45,624 nt of DNA, from NCBI GenBank assembly GCA_963974055.1, contig CAXBCP010000035.1, positions 1 through 45,624 of the forward strand, given 5' to 3'. Position 1 is the stretch's first letter. Each line of letters starts with the position of its first letter. The position numbers and the translations under genes were made by a program. This document shows, in pieces, positions 31,547 to 40,599 of this stretch. The notes under the pieces are model-generated. The model ran no database searches and was not told the origin of the DNA. It worked only from the letters and a program-made list of their open reading frames with translations. This DNA is from CAXBCP01 sp963974055 (GTDB taxonomy: Bacteria; Pseudomonadota; Alphaproteobacteria; MPNO01; UBA830).

Positions 31547-32770
31547 ATGACCCAGCCTCTCGATCACATCCGCGTCCTCGACATGAGCCGCATTCTGGCC
31601 GGCCCGTGGTGCGGCCAGACCTTTGCGGATCTCGGTGCCGAGGTCATCAAGATCGAACGGCCCGGCGCGGGCGACGACACGCGCGGCTGGGGCCCGCCCT
31701 TCATGGCCGACCGCGACGGCGCCGAGACCGATGTCGCCGCCTATTTTCTCGCCGCCAACCGCGGCAAGAAATCGGTCACTGTCGATATCACGAAACCCGA
31801 AGGCCAGGACCTGATCCGCAGGCTGGCGGCGGAATGCGACGTGCTGATCGAAAACTACAAGGTCGGCGGGCTGAAGAAATACGGGCTCGACTATGACAGC
31901 CTGTCGAAGGTGAACCCGAAGCTGGTCTATTGCTCGATCACCGGGTTCGGCCAGACCGGCCCCTACAATTCGCGCGCGGGCTACGATTTCCTGATCCAGG
32001 CGATGGGCGGGCTGATGAGCGTGACCGGCGAATCCGAAGACAAGCCGGGCGGCGGGCCGCAGAAAATCGGGGTTGCGCTGTCGGATATCCTGACCGGGCT
32101 GTACACCACCATCGGCGCGCTGTCGGCGCTTGCATATCGCGACAAGACGGGCAGGGGCCAGCATGTCGACATGGCGCTGCTCGACGTTACCATCGCGGCG
32201 ACCGCGAACCAGGCGATGAACTATCTCGTCACCGGCAAGGCGCCGACCATGATGGGCAATGCGCATCCCAATATCGTGCCGTACGAAGCCTACAAGGCGG
32301 CGGACCATTACATCATCCTCGCGACCGGCAATGACGGCCAGTACCAGCGGTTCTGCGACGTCGCGGGCCGCCCCGACCTGGCGAGCGACGAACGCTTCGC
32401 GACGAACCGTAAGCGTGTGGAAAACCGCGATATCCTGGGGCCGGTTCTGAACGAACTGATTGCCGCCAAGCCGCGTGCGTTCTGGCTGGCCGAGCTGGAA
32501 AAGGTCGGTGTGCCCTGCGGGCCGATCAACAATCTGGAACAGGTCTTCGACGATCCGCACGTGCAGGCGCGGGGCGCCCGGCGCGAGGTCGATCATCCCG
32601 TCGGCGGCGCGATCCCGACGGTCGCCAATCCGATCCGGCTGTCCGACAGCCCGATCGAATACAACCGTCCGCCGCCCGGCCTGGGGCAGCATACCGACGA
32701 AGTGCTCGCCGAACGGCTGGGGCTGGATGTCGCGGCGATCGGGCGGTTGCGCGACGAAGGCATCATCTAG
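31547..32770 (+). CDS. Class III (CaiB/BaiF) CoA-transferase, probable succinyl-CoA:glutarate type
   Basis: A 407-residue family III CoA-transferase, moving CoA between acids through an aspartyl thioester. Catalytic D180 lies in the GVALSDILTG motif, and the N-terminal VLDMSRILAGPWCGQ block is typical. I chose ATG 31547; the frame is open upstream over the repeat. Next to gcdH it most likely activates glutarate, as SUGCT/GcdG proteins do, but other dicarboxylates or aromatic acids are possible. Confidence 0.9.
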   Translation: MTQPLDHIRVLDMSRILAGPWCGQTFADLGAEVIKIERPGAGDDTRGWGPPFMADRDGAETDVAAYFLAANRGKKSVTVDITKPEGQDLIRRLAAECDVLIENYKVGGLKKYGLDYDSLSKVNPKLVYCSITGFGQTGPYNSRAGYDFLIQAMGGLMSVTGESEDKPGGGPQKIGVALSDILTGLYTTIGALSALAYRDKTGRGQHVDMALLDVTIAATANQAMNYLVTGKAPTMMGNAHPNIVPYEAYKAADHYIILATGNDGQYQRFCDVAGRPDLASDERFATNRKRVENRDILGPVLNELIAAKPRAFWLAELEKVGVPCGPINNLEQVFDDPHVQARGARREVDHPVGGAIPTVANPIRLSDSPIEYNRPPPGLGQHTDEVLAERLGLDVAAIGRLRDEGII

Positions 32771-32830
32771 GGTCCTGCCGCCGGGGCCGTTGGCGTCCCC
32801 GTTGGACGCCGGGTGGTCCGCGACCGGCGC

Positions 32831-32874
32831 TTGACAGAATCCCGCCCCTCGACCATCGTTTGTGTACGAACAAT
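32831..32874 (+). promoter_or_regulatory. marR promoter with MarR-type operator, copy 3
   Basis: TTGACA at 32831-32836 is a consensus -35; a weak CATCGT -10 follows after 17 bases. The operator TTTGTGTACGAACAAT (32859-32874) starts at the -10 and ends 15 bases before the marR ATG, so the protein should repress itself. Confidence 0.65.
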
Positions 32875-32889
32875 TCAGGAAAGAACGCC

Positions 32890-33366
32890 ATGCCCTGGCG
32901 AGCGACGGACCGTGCCGAACTGACACTGAATGCAGAGGCCGCAGAGGCCCCTGAATATCTGCTGGAGGACCAGGTCGGTCACCTGCTGCGGCGCGCCCAT
33001 CAGCGCCATACAGCGATTTTTCAGGCGACCATCGGCGATGAACAGCTGACGCCGCTGCAATTCGCGGCGATGATGAAGCTGGCGGATGTCGGCGAGACGT
33101 CGCAGAACCAGCTCGGTCGCCTGACGGCGATGGATGCGGCGACGATGCAGGGGGTGATCAAACGTCTTATCGCGCGCGGGTTTATCGCGCGCCGGCCCGA
33201 CCCCGACGACCGGCGCCGCCTGCTGCTGACCCTGACCGGCGCCGGCGAGAGCCTGGTCGCGGAAGCGACCGTGCGGGGACATAAAATTTCCGACGAGACG
33301 CTGGAACCGCTGTCGCCGTCCGAGCGACAGGTTTTTCTCAAACTCCTGCGCCGTCTGAGCGACTGA
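32890..33366 (+). CDS. MarR-family transcriptional regulator
   Basis: A 158-residue winged-helix regulator of the MarR type, usually a dimer released from DNA by an aromatic or phenolic ligand. The core runs from LLRRAHQRHTAIFQA (helix 1) through the DNA-reading part NQLGRLTAMDAATMQGVIKRL to the wing RRPDPDDRRRLLLTLT. I chose ATG 32890 with AGGAAAG 7 bases upstream; the frame is open further up only through the operator. It probably controls the three operator sites at 26373, 29983 and 32859, hence the whole 23642-33366 region. Confidence 0.93.
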   Translation: MPWRATDRAELTLNAEAAEAPEYLLEDQVGHLLRRAHQRHTAIFQATIGDEQLTPLQFAAMMKLADVGETSQNQLGRLTAMDAATMQGVIKRLIARGFIARRPDPDDRRRLLLTLTGAGESLVAEATVRGHKISDETLEPLSPSERQVFLKLLRRLSD

Positions 33367-33373
33367 ACGAAAA

Positions 33374-33404
33374 CGGCGGCCCGTGCATTATGCAGGGGCC
33401 GCCG
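33374..33404. terminator. Bidirectional terminator between marR and MCP genes
   Basis: CGGCGGCCC (33374-33382) pairs with GGGCCGCCG (33396-33404); the loop holds a further TGCA-TTA-TGCA stem. An A run on the left (AAAA at 33370-33373) gives U's for minus-strand transcripts; the plus side has only GTTAT. It serves both convergent genes. Confidence 0.7.
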
Positions 33405-33429
33405 GTTATCGGATTGGTGGAGAAGGGGG

Positions 33430-35415
33430 TCAGCCCGCTCTGACGCGTTGCAGGAAGCCTTCGACCGAAGTACCGAGCTTGTCTGCCTCGTCGGACAGGG
33501 ATTTTGCAGAATTCAGCACCTGTCCGGCGGCTGAGCCGGTGTCGCCGGCGGCCTGGCTGACAGAGGCGATATTGCTGTTTACCTCGTCCGATGCTGCCGA
33601 AAGCTGCTGGATATTGCTGGAGATTTCCTGCGTTGCGGAACCCTGTTCTTCAACTGCGGCGGCGATTGCCGATGCAATTTCGTCGACGGTTTTGATCGTG
33701 CCGCTGATCGATGCGATGGCGGACACCGCTTCGCCGGTTGCGCCCTGGATGGCCGCGATCTGCGCTCCGATATCTTCGGTCGCCCGGGCCGTCTGATCGG
33801 CAAGGGATTTGACCTCGGTTGCGACGACCGCAAACCCTTTGCCGGCTTCGCCGGCGCGGGCCGCTTCGATCGTGGCGTTCAGGGCCAGCAGGTTGGTCTG
33901 GCTCGCGATGTCGTTGATGAGATTGACGACTTCGCCGATCCGGTTGGCCGCTTCTTCGAGGCTCTGGACCTTCTGGTTGGCCATTTCCGTCTCGTCGACG
34001 GCGCCGCGCGCCGTTTTCGCGCTTTCCGATACCTGCCGGGTGATCTCCTGGATCGACGAGGACAGTTCTTCGGTGGCGGTCGCGACAGTCTGGACGTTGG
34101 TGCTGGCCTCTTCTGATGCCGCTGCCACCGTCGCCGACTGGGAGCTGGTTTCGTCGGCCGTGGCGGTCATGGCCTGGGCGGCGGACTGCATCTGCGTTGC
34201 GGCGCTGGAGATTTGCTGAACGACGCTGCCGACTTCGGCCTCGAAGGTTTCTGCAAGTTCCAGAAGAGCCTGGCGGCGCTCCGCAGCGGCTTTTTCCTCG
34301 GCTTCTTTCTTCTGCGCTTCTGCCTTCTTTTCGGCCTCGCGCTGCTCTTCTTCGCGCTTTCGCGCTGCCTCGGCCTCTTTGCGCTCGGCTTCTTCGGCGG
34401 CTGCCTTGAGACGGACGGATTCCTTCATATTTGCGCGGAATTCGACAAGCGCGTCGGAGACCGAGCCGATTTCATCGTTGCCGTACTTCACGATCTCGAC
34501 GTCGAGATTGCCTTCCTGGAGCTCGGCCACAACATCGACGACGCTCCGCAGCGGCCGGGAAATCGCGCGGCTGACAAGGAGAAACGCGAAGATCGTTGCC
34601 AGCACAAAGGCGGCCGCAGAGACGATCATCAGCATCTGGACCGCAGATTTTTCATGCTCTTCGGCCGTGTGGGCGGCATTTTGGGTGAATTTTTCAAGCT
34701 CGACGAGAAGCGCTTCCAGTTCCTGGTTGAGCTTTCCCTCTTCGACCTCGATTTTGTCGACAAGCTTCATCGCCTCGGAGGTCCTGTTGGTGTTCAGGAA
34801 CTGAATGGCCTCGATGGCGTGCTTGTCGTATCCGGCGTGGTGGACTTCGATTTTCTTCAGAACTTCGAAGACATGGGCGAATTCTTTCTTACCCTCGGCC
34901 GTGTGCGCTGAGGCCGCGGCTTCCTGGGCCAGTTTTTCGCCCTTTGCGATCTCGACGTTGACCTTGGCCGAAAGTTTTTCGAATGCATGGACCGTTTTTT
35001 CGAAATGCGGCCGTTTTTCCGGATGGGTGTTCATTTCTTCGCCCAGGCGGACGGCCCGTTCGAACTGGATTGACTGTTCGAGCTGTGTGACGGTGATATG
35101 GGTCACGACCTCGGTCATCGGAATGTCGCGTTCGGCGATACCGACAATCTCTTTGTTGATCTTTTCCATCTGCGTGATGCCGATGCCTGCGACCGTCGCG
35201 AGCGCGATCAGGCACATGGCGACGACCGAACCGATCTTCATGCCGACATTGATCGACAATCCGCGCTTCTCTTTTTTCTTTTCGCCGAGATCGGCATCTG
35301 TTGTCTCTTCGTGTGCCGCGGTGGACATCGGGTTGGTTTCCTGAGATTCGACCGAAGGATTCTCTGCTTCGGGCTCTATTGCTTCGGAATGTTCATTCAT
35401 TTCGGTCGTGTTCAT
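33430..35415 (-). CDS. Transmembrane methyl-accepting chemotaxis protein
   Basis: A 661-residue chemoreceptor. A long acidic cytoplasmic tail (about 1-58) is followed by TM1 (about 60-82) and a helical periplasmic sensor (about 85-260, likely four-helix bundle). TM2 is at about 265-285, then HAMP and a very charged coiled coil rich in Lys, Glu and Ala (about 330-390). The MCP hairpin (ASQTNLLALNATIEAARAGE, then GKGFAVVATEVKSLADQTA) comes last. The unusual N-terminal tail may interact with other proteins. GGGGGA precedes ATG 35415. There is no C-terminal CheR-binding pentapeptide. It shares a 141-base near-identical tip segment with the receptor at 1-1475. Confidence 0.93.
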   Translation of the reverse strand: MNTTEMNEHSEAIEPEAENPSVESQETNPMSTAAHEETTDADLGEKKKEKRGLSINVGMKIGSVVAMCLIALATVAGIGITQMEKINKEIVGIAERDIPMTEVVTHITVTQLEQSIQFERAVRLGEEMNTHPEKRPHFEKTVHAFEKLSAKVNVEIAKGEKLAQEAAASAHTAEGKKEFAHVFEVLKKIEVHHAGYDKHAIEAIQFLNTNRTSEAMKLVDKIEVEEGKLNQELEALLVELEKFTQNAAHTAEEHEKSAVQMLMIVSAAAFVLATIFAFLLVSRAISRPLRSVVDVVAELQEGNLDVEIVKYGNDEIGSVSDALVEFRANMKESVRLKAAAEEAERKEAEAARKREEEQREAEKKAEAQKKEAEEKAAAERRQALLELAETFEAEVGSVVQQISSAATQMQSAAQAMTATADETSSQSATVAAASEEASTNVQTVATATEELSSSIQEITRQVSESAKTARGAVDETEMANQKVQSLEEAANRIGEVVNLINDIASQTNLLALNATIEAARAGEAGKGFAVVATEVKSLADQTARATEDIGAQIAAIQGATGEAVSAIASISGTIKTVDEIASAIAAAVEEQGSATQEISSNIQQLSAASDEVNSNIASVSQAAGDTGSAAGQVLNSAKSLSDEADKLGTSVEGFLQRVRAG

Positions 35416-35870
35416 TTTATTCCCCCTTCATAACAATACGATTGTGGATTGGCTGTGTCGGGCGGGCGTTTTGCCCATGGTGTCGGCGATAGCCTTGATT
35501 TGTGCCGGGCGTGCAGGCCCGGGAGGCCGTGCAGCAGGAGCGACGGCAATGGAAAGTGCGGATGATCTCATTTTGAAGACTTTCCTGTTCAACCCGGCGC
35601 AACGGCGGAGTAACGCTGAGCGCCGCTATCGGTGTTTTCTGCCGGCAACTTGAAGGATAAGTCTAAAAATTTGATTAAATTGGGATTATATCGGGTGAGG
35701 ATTGAGTAACGAATACGATCCCCGCGCAGTTTTATTGTTTGTGTCGAATAGTTTTTCTGTTGAAATATTTGTAATGCATAAGCAATGCGTGCTCTGTGCG
35801 ACAGGCGTGAGGCCCGTTTAAGTATTGAAACGGTGGTAGACGGCGGCGGATTTTTTCCCGAACGGGATGC
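35416..35870. other. Intergenic gap, no gene seen
   Basis: This 455-base gap lies upstream of the MCP gene and downstream of the ferredoxin-NADP reductase gene, both minus-strand. Bases about 35650-35790 are AT-rich and probably promoter-like; the rest is GC-rich. I see no frame with a ribosome site and no clear hairpin terminator with a T run. Confidence 0.5.
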
Positions 35871-37196
35871 TCAGGCGGATGCCTTCGCCGCATCGAGCGC
35901 CGCGATCATATCTGCCGGGGTGACGAACTTGCGCCGCGGGGCGCCGTCCGGGGCGGCCTCGATTTCGAGGCGGTCGATTACCTGCCAGTCTGTAAAACTG
36001 ACAACCCGGATGCCGCGCTCTTCGAGCAAGCGGTCTATTCCATCGATGCCGTCGCGGCCCCCGGCATCGTATTCCGCGATGATCCTGTCGACGACTTCGA
36101 GAGAATCGTTCTTGTTCGTTCCGATCGTGCCCGATGCGCCGCGTTTCAGCCAGCCGACCGCATAGAGACGGTCCGATACCTTGCCGTCTTCGTTTTCGAC
36201 GATGCCCCATTTTTCGTTAAAGGGCAGGTTGTCGATCGGAAAGGCGCGCGACCCGATACAGGTGATTACGAGTTCGCACGGTATATCGACCGTTTCCCCG
36301 GTGCCGTGAACCTTGCCGTTGGCATCGACGGTCGTGCGTTCGCAGCGAACGCCTTCGACGCGGTTTTTGCCGAGAATCTCGACGGGCGACAGGAAGAATC
36401 CGAAATGGACGCGCTTTTTCTTGCCTTCGGGGCTGACATCGAGAAACGACCGCATGGTCTCGATGTTTTTTTCGCGCAGCCGCAGGTCGCGGTCGGACAT
36501 GTAGTCCGCGACGATCTTTCCCGGAAGGTGTTCGGGAACCATGACGGGGGCGGCGTTTTCCAGCTCGCCCATCTCGCGCAGTTCGACATTGGTGAATGCC
36601 GCTTCCACGGGTCCGCGCCGGCCCAGCATGTGAATATCCGTAACCGGCGATGCATGGGACGCCCCGGCCGCATAATCGACCAGGTCGGTGATCGACATTT
36701 CCCCCGGCGTTTTAGCGAGCACGCGGGCGACATCCAGCGCGACATTGCCGACGCCTATGATGACGGCCGCATCGACATCGAGATCGGGATCGAGATTCCG
36801 GAAATCGGGATGGCCGTTATACCAGCCGACGAACGCGTTCGAGCCGTAGACGTTGGGCAGGTCTTCGCCGGGGATACCGAGCCGGTTGTCGTGCGGCGCG
36901 CCGTAGGCAAGCACGACGGCATCGTAATGTCCGAGCAGTTCGGCAATCGAGACGTCCTTGCCGACCTCCACATTCCCGAGATAGCGCACGCGCGGATCCG
37001 CAAGGGTGCGTTCATAGGCCTTGGCGACGCGTTTGGTCTTCTGGTGATCGGGGGCGACGCCGCCGCGGATCAGCCCGAATGGCGACGGCAGCCGTTCGAT
37101 GACGTCGATCCGGCAGTCCGGATCCTTGTCGAGCAGCCCCTGCGCTGCATACATCCCGCCGGGACCTGACCCGACGATCGCGATGGTACGATCCAT
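35871..37196 (-). CDS. Ferredoxin-NADP+ reductase, adrenodoxin-reductase type
   Basis: A 441-residue FAD flavoprotein that passes electrons between NADPH and ferredoxin. FAD motif GSGPGG is at 9-14; the NADP motif is GVGNVALDVARVL near 148-160; and GWLKRGASGTIGTNKND is the family's C-terminal signature. It resembles FprA of mycobacteria and mitochondrial adrenodoxin reductase, not the plant-type FNR. It could supply electrons to the ferredoxin-dependent sulfite reductase or to oxygenases. It is divergent from the BNR-repeat gene. Confidence 0.93.
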   Translation of the reverse strand: MDRTIAIVGSGPGGMYAAQGLLDKDPDCRIDVIERLPSPFGLIRGGVAPDHQKTKRVAKAYERTLADPRVRYLGNVEVGKDVSIAELLGHYDAVVLAYGAPHDNRLGIPGEDLPNVYGSNAFVGWYNGHPDFRNLDPDLDVDAAVIIGVGNVALDVARVLAKTPGEMSITDLVDYAAGASHASPVTDIHMLGRRGPVEAAFTNVELREMGELENAAPVMVPEHLPGKIVADYMSDRDLRLREKNIETMRSFLDVSPEGKKKRVHFGFFLSPVEILGKNRVEGVRCERTTVDANGKVHGTGETVDIPCELVITCIGSRAFPIDNLPFNEKWGIVENEDGKVSDRLYAVGWLKRGASGTIGTNKNDSLEVVDRIIAEYDAGGRDGIDGIDRLLEERGIRVVSFTDWQVIDRLEIEAAPDGAPRRKFVTPADMIAALDAAKASA

Positions 37197-37384
37197 GGTG
37201 AAGCCTTTGTGCGAACGTTTCCGTGTCTTCGCGACATCTGCCGGATATCATAACGGCTGTGCGGCGCGTGAAAAGGGCACCGCTGGCGGTACCGATTCCC
37301 GGGGTACGGCAACCGCCATTCCGCTGGCAAGACGAAGTGCCTGTGCTACGATCCGTAACCGACGAAGCAAGCTGCGCGGGCAAA

Positions 37385-38533
37385 ATGACTGAAAACATTA
37401 CCTACCTGTCGCCGAATGGCCAGAACGTTACCTACGGTACGGGGACCGTCACCCGGATGTTCGTCGGTACGGTCGAGGGGGTGGTGACGCTGGACCGGAA
37501 GCTCCGCGGCAAGCCCTGGGTCGAGACCGCCCGCGGGCTGGAAGGGCTGCATATCAGCGCGCTGTTGGCGGAACCGGTTTCCGGCAAGCTGTTCGCAGGG
37601 TGTCACGGTGATGGCGGATTATGGGTAAGCGACGACGGCGCCGGTGCGGAGTGGCGGCGGATCGAGACCGGCGGAATGGAGCATGCCCATGTCTATACGC
37701 TGGCGGGGCGAACCCGGGACGGGAAGGTAACGCTCTTTGCCGGCACATCGCCCGCCCGGCTGTACCGCAGCGCGGACCTGGGCGAAAACTGGACCGAACT
37801 CTCGGGGCTGCGCGACGTTCCGGGCTCGGAAAACTGGACATTCGTGCCGCCGCCGCATCATCCCCACGTCAAAAACATCGTTTTCCATCCGACGGACCCG
37901 GCGACGTTTTTTGTTTTGGTCGAGCAGGGCGCGCTCCTTAAAACGACAGACAACGGCAGGACCTGGACCGAACTGGATGGCTATGTCGACGAGGCCGACA
38001 AATCCTGGCGCGAAGTCCACCGGTTGATGATCCATCCGCATGACCCGGATCTGATGTATCTCGCGACCGGCGAAGGACTGTATCGCACCCGCGATGGCGG
38101 GGCGGGTTTCGTCAACGTTCATCATCGCGGCGAACGCATGGGCTATCCCGAATTCCTGTTTTTCGATCCGTCCGACCACAAAACCATCCTGATGGGCGGT
38201 TCGCGCTTCAACCCGACCGAATGGTTCAGGGACGGGATCGCCGATTCAACCATCCTGCGAAGCGGCGACCAGGGCGATAGCTGGACCGAGCCGAATGGCG
38301 GGTTTCCGAACCCGGTCATCGGCGCGTTCGAAGCCATGACCATGCATTTGTGGTACGGGGGCATGATGCTGGTGATCGGCACCGCCACCGGGGAAATCTG
38401 GGCGACCGACGATTACTGCCGGTCCTGGGTATGTCTTGACGACGACGTGCCGCCTCTGTCGAAGGAAGACCATCACCTGCCATTCATGTCGGACGCAGAC
38501 CGGGCGGCCGCAATGGCCGAGCGCGGAATCTGA
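37385..38533 (+). CDS. BNR/Asp-box repeat beta-propeller protein
   Basis: A 382-residue protein with at least five Asp-box repeats (SADLGENWTEL, TTDNGRTWTEL, TRDGGAGF, SGDQGDSWTEP, TDDYCRSW), spaced as blades of a propeller related to sialidases and photosystem II assembly factors. It lacks the sialidase arginine triad pattern, and no signal peptide is seen at ATG 37385 (MTENITYLSPNG). The function is unknown; it may bind a small molecule or a protein. The frame is open upstream to 37223, but only the part from 37385 fits. Confidence 0.8.
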   Translation: MTENITYLSPNGQNVTYGTGTVTRMFVGTVEGVVTLDRKLRGKPWVETARGLEGLHISALLAEPVSGKLFAGCHGDGGLWVSDDGAGAEWRRIETGGMEHAHVYTLAGRTRDGKVTLFAGTSPARLYRSADLGENWTELSGLRDVPGSENWTFVPPPHHPHVKNIVFHPTDPATFFVLVEQGALLKTTDNGRTWTELDGYVDEADKSWREVHRLMIHPHDPDLMYLATGEGLYRTRDGGAGFVNVHHRGERMGYPEFLFFDPSDHKTILMGGSRFNPTEWFRDGIADSTILRSGDQGDSWTEPNGGFPNPVIGAFEAMTMHLWYGGMMLVIGTATGEIWATDDYCRSWVCLDDDVPPLSKEDHHLPFMSDADRAAAMAERGI

Positions 38534-38640
38534 CCGTCCCGGATATTCGCGCGCGGCGAATGGCGGGCCGGGTTTGGGTCGGGAAACGGGCGTCCACCCG
38601 GTGTAAACTGGCACCGGATTAACCGTTCGGTAAGCAATTA

Positions 38641-38678
38641 CGGTTGTATGTATATAATACAAAGTAATGTTGTAACCG
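38641..38678 (+). promoter_or_regulatory. Promoter-like element of histidine-kinase gene
   Basis: TATAAT (38653-38658) is a perfect -10 box, without an obvious -35 partner. It lies between inverted half-sites CGGTT (38641-38645) and AACCG (38674-38678), and TTGTA/TACAA also mirror each other around it. Confidence 0.45.
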
Positions 38679-38688
38679 GTTTTTTGGA

Positions 38689-40599
38689 ATGACAAGTTTA
38701 AGTCGCGTGTTTTCGGGGTTTCGTATCTCCAGGCAGGGAAAGGGGGCCGAGACCGATGCCGAGCTGGATTCGGTCGACCTGCCGGAAGAGGTGCGTTGCG
38801 AAAAGGCGACCTTCGAACGCGCCGGACGGTTGCACCGCGTCCATTGGGCGGTTATCGCCCTGTCGCTCGTTATCACGCTCGCGGCGTGGCAATATTCCGG
38901 CGAACTTGTCGAACGCCGGGCAGCCGACCGGTTCGCGCGCTATTCCACCCAGATCGTCGAAATGATAACCGAACGGATGGGGCGATACGAAGACGCCCTG
39001 TGGGGTGGCGCCGCGGCGATCTATGCGAAAGGCGGCGACATCAGTCATTCCGACTGGAAAGTTTATGCGGACAGTCTTCGGATCGGGGCGAAATACCCCG
39101 GCATTAACGGTATCGGGGTCGTCCACTACGTCGCGCCGGGCAAACTCGACGCCTATATGCAGGCGCAGCGGAAAGAGCGGCCGGACTACCGGATTCACCC
39201 GCCGCACCGGGAAAGCGACAACCTGCCGATCAGCTATATCGAACCGGTGGCGGCCAATCGCCCCGCCGTGGGACTGGATATGGCGCATGAACGCAATCGC
39301 TACACCGCTGCATTGAAAGCGCGGGACACGGGACGGGCGCAGATCACCGGCCCCATCGTTCTGGTCCAGGACAGCGAACGCACCCCCGGGTTTCTGTTCT
39401 ACGCGCCGTTTTATACAGGCGGCCTGCCGGAGAACGGCCCGGCGCGGCAGGCCCGTTTCGCCGGGCTGGTCTATGCCCCGTTTATCGTGAAGCGCCTGAT
39501 GGCGGGAACGCTGCAAAAGGACAAACGCGAAATCTCGGTCAAAATATCGGACGGCGAAGCTGTCCTGTATAACGAGCATGTCGCGGCGGATACGGATTAC
39601 GACGCCGACCCGATGTTTCGCCAGACCGTCAGCGTGCCGATGTACGGACGGAACTGGTCGTTCGAAATCATCACGGCGAAATCGTTCCGGGATAACTATA
39701 CCAGCAGTCAGCCGACCCTGATCCTGGTCGGCGGTATTCTGATCGATGTATTGCTGATCGTATTGTTCGTGTCGTTCAGCCGGACCAACCGGCGGGCGAT
39801 CGGATTTGCCGGCCGCATGTCGCGGAACGCCGACGAGAAGGCGGTTGAACTGGAAAAGATGGTCGGGAATCTGGCGGCATCGAACGAGGAACTCGAGCGT
39901 TTTGCCTATGTGGCCTCGCACGACCTTCAGGAACCGTTGCGGATGGTCCGAAGCTTTACGGTGCTGCTTCGCGACCGTTATGGCGACCGGCTTGACGATG
40001 ACGCCCGGAACTATATGAAAATTTCCATCGATTCCGCGGAACGGATGCAGGAACTGGTCAGCGATCTCCTGCAATATGCCCGTATGGGAGAAGACGCCCA
40101 GCAGGTGACAAATATCGGGCTGGACGAGGCGTTCGACTACGCTGTCGAGAACCTCAGCGATGCCATTCGGGATTCGGGGGCGACGGTTACCTCCGATAAG
40201 CTCCCGGTTATCCGGGGAAATGCATCGCGCATGGCGCGGGTGATGCAGAACCTGATCGGAAACGGATTGAAGTATCAGGCCAAAGGCGCGACGCCGACAG
40301 TGCATGTATCCGCCGAAAAATGCGATGGCGGCTGGATCGTTTCGGTTCAGGACAACGGCATCGGCATTGCGCCCGAATACCACGAACAGGTTCTTCAGCC
40401 GTTCCGGCGGCTGCACAACATGACGGAATACAGCGGGACCGGCATGGGGCTCGCAATCTGCAGAAAGATCGTTCTGAGTTTCGGCGGCGAAATCTGGGTG
40501 GACTCGGAAGAGGGCAAGGGAAGCACGTTCTGTTTCTCGGTGCCGGAGGCCGTCGCCGATGCCGCCGAAAATGCAAATTTGGAGACATCGGATGCCTAG
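38689..40599 (+). CDS. CHASE-domain sensor histidine kinase
   Basis: A 636-residue membrane histidine kinase. TM1 is at about 52-69. An extracellular CHASE domain follows (about 95-280; YEDALWGGAAAIYAKGG, PGINGIGVVHYV), then TM2 at about 342-365. The dimerisation domain has phospho-acceptor H411 in FAYVASHDLQEPL. The ATPase domain has the N box (NLIGNGLKY), G1 (DNGIGIAP) and G2 (GTGMGLAI). CHASE domains bind small ligands such as cytokinins, fatty acids or peptides; the signal here is unknown. Its last 8 bases overlap the response-regulator gene, so the two are a pair. There is no HAMP between TM2 and the kinase core. Confidence 0.93.
   Translation: MTSLSRVFSGFRISRQGKGAETDAELDSVDLPEEVRCEKATFERAGRLHRVHWAVIALSLVITLAAWQYSGELVERRAADRFARYSTQIVEMITERMGRYEDALWGGAAAIYAKGGDISHSDWKVYADSLRIGAKYPGINGIGVVHYVAPGKLDAYMQAQRKERPDYRIHPPHRESDNLPISYIEPVAANRPAVGLDMAHERNRYTAALKARDTGRAQITGPIVLVQDSERTPGFLFYAPFYTGGLPENGPARQARFAGLVYAPFIVKRLMAGTLQKDKREISVKISDGEAVLYNEHVAADTDYDADPMFRQTVSVPMYGRNWSFEIITAKSFRDNYTSSQPTLILVGGILIDVLLIVLFVSFSRTNRRAIGFAGRMSRNADEKAVELEKMVGNLAASNEELERFAYVASHDLQEPLRMVRSFTVLLRDRYGDRLDDDARNYMKISIDSAERMQELVSDLLQYARMGEDAQQVTNIGLDEAFDYAVENLSDAIRDSGATVTSDKLPVIRGNASRMARVMQNLIGNGLKYQAKGATPTVHVSAEKCDGGWIVSVQDNGIGIAPEYHEQVLQPFRRLHNMTEYSGTGMGLAICRKIVLSFGGEIWVDSEEGKGSTFCFSVPEAVADAAENANLETSDA

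Noticed and set aside
30008..32926. Two long minus-strand open frames over gcdH and the CoA-transferase
   Set aside because: Both lack motifs and cross intergenic repeats and the gcdH promoter; the plus-strand genes have catalytic residues.
35733..35750. Fourth MarR operator (TTTGTGTC near 35739)
   Set aside because: Only one half-site is present; the second half does not match ACAAA.
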